Below, piece after piece: positions 6,230-9,454 of a DNA stretch of 9,454 nt. Each line of letters begins with the position of its first letter. Position 1 is the first letter of the stretch. The DNA is from Candidatus Hodarchaeota archaeon. GTDB lineage: Archaea > Asgardarchaeota > Heimdallarchaeia > Hodarchaeales > YT1-057. The position numbers were made by a program, and so were the translations under genes. The DNA is taken from contig JAEOTI010000347.1 in assembly GCA_016839955.1 (NCBI GenBank), positions 1 to 9,454 on the forward strand, in the 5' to 3' direction. The notes beneath the pieces are model-generated. The model was not told the origin of the DNA. It searched no databases and worked only from the letters and a program-made list of their open reading frames with translations.

Positions 6230-6988
6230 ATGGACTTATGGAATCTGAATTATTTGAATAATTATTCCTTTAATCGAATGAACCTTCATAATCACTCTAC
6301 TTTCTCTGATGGCTCATTCCATCCCTCTACAATTATTGAGTATGCACTGAATAACTGTAAAATAAATAAAATTGGAATATCCGACCATTATTTTACAAAA
6401 AAACTTTTAGAACGATCTCTACACCTCAGAAATCTCCAAAAATACATTGATACGATCAAAACGATTGCAAAGAAAGTTGGACCAAAGATAAAAGTTCTTA
6501 TTGGTCTCGAGGTGGATTTTTCGTCACGGACACCAGATATTCTCTCTCTTCCATATTCAGAATTGAACCAACTAGATTTTATTTTATTTGAATACGTCAA
6601 TTCTAAGCCTTGGGATGGATTTAGTTTTTCAGATCTAATTAAAGTAAGAGAGTTTATTGAAATTCCTTTAGGAATAGCGCATTGTAACTTTCGTGACGAT
6701 TTATTAACTGAAAAAAATTCAATTGGACTAATTAAACTACTTTCTGATTCAAATATTTTCCTTGAGTTGTGCCCAGGACCAAGAAATACAATTTCAACAG
6801 TTTGGGGTTCTCAACCATACTATAGATTAGCAGAAGAGCTTTTTCTCTTAATAATTGAAGAAGAAATTCCAATTAAATTTTCTGTTGGCACAGATACCCA
6901 TACCAACATCTCTGATGTTTGTAAAACAAGTGATGCAGAGAATTTTCTCCAAGAACACCAGTTATTCTCTCAATTAATCTCTATTTAG
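6230..6988 (+). CDS. PHP-domain metal-dependent phosphoesterase
   Basis: PHP proteins (histidinol-phosphatase/PolC-type fold) use two or three metal ions to hydrolyse phosphoesters. All expected ligand motifs are visible, numbered from ATG 6230 (252 residues): HNH at 20-22 within NLHNHSTFSDG (D27), SDH at 51-53, GLEVD at 92-96 with E94, AHC at 150-152 with H151, and TDTHT at 221-225 with D222 and H224. The enzyme is therefore probably active; its substrate cannot be told. The start is uncertain. ATG 6230 has GGTAAT 7 nt upstream. ATG 6278 would begin exactly at the family start (MNLHNHS) but lacks a Shine-Dalgarno. The TTG at 6143 would add an implausible hydrophobic lead. It is a lone plus-strand gene diverging from the actin-like gene. 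Its TAG overlaps the stop of the convergent zinc-knuckle gene. Confidence 0.88.
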   Translation: MDLWNLNYLNNYSFNRMNLHNHSTFSDGSFHPSTIIEYALNNCKINKIGISDHYFTKKLLERSLHLRNLQKYIDTIKTIAKKVGPKIKVLIGLEVDFSSRTPDILSLPYSELNQLDFILFEYVNSKPWDGFSFSDLIKVREFIEIPLGIAHCNFRDDLLTEKNSIGLIKLLSDSNIFLELCPGPRNTISTVWGSQPYYRLAEELFLLIIEEEIPIKFSVGTDTHTNISDVCKTSDAENFLQEHQLFSQLISI

Positions 6989-7662
6989 GCAAAACGTTCT
7001 GCATTTTGCCGAATCCTTTCTAGTCGTGTAATGTTAATACCTGTTTTCTCTGAAAATGCATTAAGATCTGTAATTCGAAGAAAATCTTTGATTGTACTAA
7101 TTCCATGTTCCCTTAGCAAGTCGCGGGTCATTGAACCAACGCCTTTAACTTCCACAATTGGTCTTACGCTTCCATCTCTAACCATTATGCCGGGTTTCGC
7201 TTCGATATCTTGAGCTTGTTGTCGTAAAAGTTCATTTTGTTCTTCTAATTCTTCGATTCTAGTTTGTAACGAAAGAACATCTTGAAGAGCTTCATCTAAT
7301 TCAACTGCTTTTGCTTCCACTTGAACCTGAAGCTGACGAATTACTATCTCAACTGTGTTTATGTAGTCTTGATCTGTATCTGGCTTTCTACCAAACCTTT
7401 TTCCAAACAAAGTGGATTCATCAAGGACAAGTTCAAAATCTGTACGAGCTTTAATCGTAAATTCTAATTTGAATGCCTCTTCAGCAATTTTTCCGAAAAA
7501 TAAAACTCTGCGAACTTGTTCAGCGGCGATGTCTTCCTCAGCGGTGAGTTCCATATATTCTTGGACCAAGAGATCACTCTTTGAGGTTATTTGATCACCC
7601 GCTCCGCAAATAGGGCAAGGTAAGCGAGTGAAGTAAGTACCACATTGTTCGCAAATCGGCAT
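6985..7662 (-). CDS. Zinc knuckle, coiled coil and helix-hairpin-helix protein
   Basis: A 225-residue protein of no named family. Residues 1-19 are a four-cysteine knuckle (C4, C7, C16, C19), with the same spacing and the same opening MPIC as the Lys-rich protein at 2453-3202. About 30-95 form an acidic, mostly helical segment. About 100-155 are a coiled coil (for example RIEELEEQNELLRQQAQ). About 170-225 are a helix-hairpin-helix-like domain (VKGVGSMTRDLLREHGIST, then helices ending in ERIRQNAERFA), resembling HhH modules of DNA-binding proteins. Nucleic-acid binding or a dimeric scaffold is a reasonable inference. I chose ATG 7662 over the in-frame GTG at 7677 for two reasons: it aligns the knuckle with its sister, and a TATA-like box at 7690-7697 puts transcription start near 7667, downstream of the GTG. 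The gene then looks nearly leaderless. Its TAA overlaps the TAG of the PHP gene. Confidence 0.83.
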   Translation of the reverse strand: MPICEQCGTYFTRLPCPICGAGDQITSKSDLLVQEYMELTAEEDIAAEQVRRVLFFGKIAEEAFKLEFTIKARTDFELVLDESTLFGKRFGRKPDTDQDYINTVEIVIRQLQVQVEAKAVELDEALQDVLSLQTRIEELEEQNELLRQQAQDIEAKPGIMVRDGSVRPIVEVKGVGSMTRDLLREHGISTIKDFLRITDLNAFSEKTGINITRLERIRQNAERFA

Positions 7663-7689
7663 AATAGTATTGCTCACAGATTTTTTTTA

Positions 7690-7697
7690 ATTTATAA
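7690..7697 (-). promoter_or_regulatory. TATA box of the zinc knuckle/HhH gene
   Basis: TTATAAAT on the minus strand, centred about 31 nt upstream of ATG 7662. The predicted start near 7667 leaves a leader of only a few nt, consistent with a leaderless archaeal mRNA and with the absence of a good Shine-Dalgarno. Confidence 0.5.
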
Positions 7698-7812
7698 TAT
7701 TGCTCAAGAAATTGGTTTTAAAATTGATTTAGGAGATTAATTAAAAGATTAGCAATAAGAACCTTATTTATGATTTTCTTGATAAGATCACTGAAACGAA
7801 ATCTAATTGATT

Positions 7813-8595
7813 TCAAAGATGCTCTTTATACCAAGTGCTAATTATTTGAGTAACTTCGTAATAAAATTCTGCATTTGTTAAGTTATGGTCTGCAAACGGT
7901 TGGATTTTAAGAATTCTTGGTTTTTTCGCTTTATCAAAGAGCTTTTTCACTCCATTAAGTGGAATTAACTCATCTTGTCCACTTGCTAAAATGAAAAGTT
8001 TTCGTGGAGAAATTGTATGAACAACAGCCATTGGATTATTTTTCTCAATAAGGGTTTCCTGCTTTAAATCGTCAATCTTTCCAGGTTGATTTAACCCACG
8101 GACTTCACCTGGCATCATTAAATCCATAGTCTGAAAAGTCTCAGGAATCCATGGATAATTCATAAAGTCATGACTATCATAAACTGGGGCTCTAACTACT
8201 GTTAATTTAACTTCTTTTCGTTGGGAAGCCACACAGATTGCAATAGCGCCCCCTAGTGATTCACCGTAAATTCCTATTCGATTCTCATCAACTTTACAAT
8301 GTTCTTGGTGCTGTAAAAAATCCAGAGCGTCAAAACCATTCTGTATTTCACCTTGAATTGAAAATTCTCCATCTGATTGGCGAATCCCTTGAAAATCAAA
8401 ACCTAAATAGACAAAACCCTTCTTCACTAAGGACATTCCTACCCCCGCTAATTTCTCAGCATTTCCTGGAAACCCATGAAAATATACTACACCAGGATAA
8501 GGAGGTTGAAATCTCTTTATTGTAGGGTATATCAAGTCTCCATACAATTTGTTGCCATTACTCTCAAATTCTATTTCTTCATGGTGAAAAGACAT
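7813..8595 (-). CDS. Alpha/beta hydrolase (serine esterase/peptidase-like)
   Basis: A 260-residue alpha/beta-hydrolase-fold enzyme, probably a cytoplasmic esterase or acyl-peptidase-like hydrolase. Numbered from ATG 8595: an N-terminal beta segment (EEIEFESNGNKLYGDL), the oxyanion-hole motif HGFPGN at 40-45, the nucleophile elbow GESLGG at 111-116 with Ser113, the acid in SGQDELIP (Asp208), and the catalytic histidine in ADHNLT (His237). A Met/Pro-rich insertion at about 141-176 is the likely lid. The triad is complete; the substrate is unknown. ATG 8595 is preceded by GAGG with 9-nt spacing, and a TATA-like box at 8642-8650 places the transcript start near 8619. This rules out the longer TTG reading from 8637 and makes the ATG at 8610 less likely. 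No signal peptide is visible. It is followed on the same strand, 150 bp later, by a gene with its own TATA box, so cotranscription is doubtful. Confidence 0.9.
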   Translation of the reverse strand: MSFHHEEIEFESNGNKLYGDLIYPTIKRFQPPYPGVVYFHGFPGNAEKLAGVGMSLVKKGFVYLGFDFQGIRQSDGEFSIQGEIQNGFDALDFLQHQEHCKVDENRIGIYGESLGGAIAICVASQRKEVKLTVVRAPVYDSHDFMNYPWIPETFQTMDLMMPGEVRGLNQPGKIDDLKQETLIEKNNPMAVVHTISPRKLFILASGQDELIPLNGVKKLFDKAKKPRILKIQPFADHNLTNAEFYYEVTQIISTWYKEHL

Positions 8596-8604
8596 AACTA
8601 GGTT

Positions 8605-8650
8605 CCTCATCGTAATATTAAGAAGGATTTTCCGCAAAATAATTATAAAT
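8605..8650 (-). promoter_or_regulatory. Promoter and Shine-Dalgarno of the alpha/beta hydrolase
   Basis: ATTTATAAT on the minus strand (8650-8642) is a good archaeal TATA match, with initiation expected near 8619. GAGG (8608-8605) lies 9 nt before ATG 8595. The leader would be about 24 nt. Confidence 0.55.
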
Positions 8651-8684
8651 ATTAATAGTTATCAATTTTTATTCATAATGGGAT

Positions 8685-8693
8685 ATTATAAAA
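8685..8693 (+). promoter_or_regulatory. Possible TATA box for the AIM24 family gene
   Basis: ATTATAAAA on the plus strand would start a transcript near 8715, giving a leader of about 90 nt before ATG 8804. A nearer but poorer TATA-like TTTATTCC lies at about 8770. The choice cannot be made from sequence alone. Confidence 0.25.
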
Positions 8694-8803
8694 CGGTTTA
8701 AGAAAAAAACAATTAAGCGAAAAACCTTTGTTTATTTGATTCCTTTACTAATAAAACTGGAAAATTTGGTTTATTCCTATTAGTTTTTTGATTAAAGTAA
8801 GAG

Positions 8804-9454
8804 ATGATGTTCTTGAAATCACAAACAACTGGTATTGAATATGATATTAAATTCCAACCTGTTTACAGCCTACTTGAAGTTAGTCTCGATCAAGGAATAA
8901 GTGTCAAAGGTGAAGCAGGCAGTATGGTCTTTATGGACCCAAATATAGACATAAAGACTAAAAAATCAGGTGGAGGCCTTTTTAAAACAGTTAAACGAAT
9001 GGTGGCAGGCGAAGCTTTCTTCATTAACGAATTTAATGCTGCTCGAGGTCCTGGAACAATCGCATTTGCACCTGGATATACTGGTGACATGATGCACATT
9101 CCAATATCTCCTGGGGAACAAGATTTTGTCATCTCTGGAGGAGCTTACATGGCTTCTTCAATGAATCTCGACACTGATACTAAATTTCAAGGTTTTAAAG
9201 GACTTTTTTCAGGAGAAAGTCTATCATTCTTACGGTGTCGTGCATTAGAGGATACTGGTCCGGCTGATTTGTGGATTTCAGCCTACGGTGCTTTTCGTGA
9301 ATTTGACCTGGAAGGTGGTGATGCACTAATCCTTGATACAGGACATTTAGTAGCCATGGATTCATCATGCCAATACAATATTCGTAAAGTTGGAGGTTGG
9401 AAGAGCACTATTTTCTCTGGAGAAGGCTTAGTTCTTGATTTGAAAGGTCCTGGA
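8804..9454 (+). CDS. AIM24/TIGR00266 family protein, C-terminus cut by window edge
   Basis: My translation of the plus strand from ATG 8804 is open for 217 codons to the window edge. It matches the AIM24 family (Pfam PF01987; TIGR00266), all-beta proteins related to the tryptophan RNA-binding attenuator-like fold and found in bacteria, archaea and fungal mitochondria. Typical features seen: an early GEAGSMVFMDPNIDIKTK stretch (about residues 36-53), SGGGLFKTVKRMVAGEAFF (55-73) with the family's 'glycine-rich then aGE-ffin' pattern, then alternating strands with glycine turns (RGPGTIAFAPGYTGDM; LISAYGAF-like WISAYGAF; ALILDTGHLVAMD). The molecular role of the family is poorly defined; the yeast member is linked to mitochondrial inner-membrane organisation. 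ATG 8807 directly follows and could be the true start. No strong Shine-Dalgarno is present. Only a short C-terminal part is probably missing. Confidence 0.9.
   Translation, partial: MMFLKSQTTGIEYDIKFQPVYSLLEVSLDQGISVKGEAGSMVFMDPNIDIKTKKSGGGLFKTVKRMVAGEAFFINEFNAARGPGTIAFAPGYTGDMMHIPISPGEQDFVISGGAYMASSMNLDTDTKFQGFKGLFSGESLSFLRCRALEDTGPADLWISAYGAFREFDLEGGDALILDTGHLVAMDSSCQYNIRKVGGWKSTIFSGEGLVLDLKGPG

Noticed and set aside
7663..7677. GTG at 7677 as start of the zinc knuckle/HhH protein
   Set aside because: It adds five residues before MPIC, lacks a Shine-Dalgarno, and lies upstream of the transcript start predicted from the TATA box at 7690-7697.
8596..8637. TTG at 8637 as start of the alpha/beta hydrolase
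   Set aside because: It would sit only a few bases from the TATA box at 8642-8650. ATG 8595 has GAGG at proper spacing and begins at the family's usual N-terminus.

Overview
The window is archaeal, and an Asgard (Promethearchaeota) origin is a reasonable but unproven inference. Archaea are indicated by a tandem clamp-loader pair (RFC small and large subunits) of archaeal type, TATA-like boxes about 25 nt upstream of likely transcript starts, a mix of Shine-Dalgarno and apparently leaderless starts, and T-tract terminators. Asgard is suggested by an actin-superfamily protein whose C-terminal half reads more like actin/Arp than like ParM or MreB, and by long lysine-rich, eukaryote-flavoured low-complexity proteins. 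The DNA is AT-rich, especially between genes.

Layout, left to right. Positions 1-2185, minus strand: rfcS followed 7 nt later by rfcL, which runs off the left edge after 409 codons. Positions 2453-3202, minus: a Lys/Pro/Ala-rich protein with an N-terminal four-cysteine zinc knuckle and a histone-H1-like tail, part of it encoded by eight 21-bp tandem repeats; two terminator-like structures separate it from rfcS. Positions 3264-4047: an AT-rich stretch with no convincing gene. Positions 4082-5861, minus: a divergent actin-like ATPase followed 25 nt later by a small acidic coiled-coil protein, apparently one operon. Positions 6230-6988, plus: a PHP-domain metal-dependent phosphoesterase, whose stop codon overlaps the stop of the convergent gene at 6985-7662. 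That gene encodes a protein with the same N-terminal zinc knuckle, a coiled coil and a C-terminal helix-hairpin-helix domain. Positions 7813-8595, minus: an alpha/beta hydrolase. Positions 8804-9454, plus: an AIM24 family protein cut by the right edge.

Functionally, rfcS and rfcL are replication housekeeping genes. The best candidate for an undescribed system is the actin-like/coiled-coil pair, a possible filament plus partner. The second lead is a zinc knuckle with identical cysteine spacing (C4, C7, C16, C19) at the extreme N-terminus of two otherwise unrelated proteins. This looks like a mobile lineage-specific module attached to different nucleic-acid-binding-like tails. No RNA gene, CRISPR array or insertion sequence was seen.
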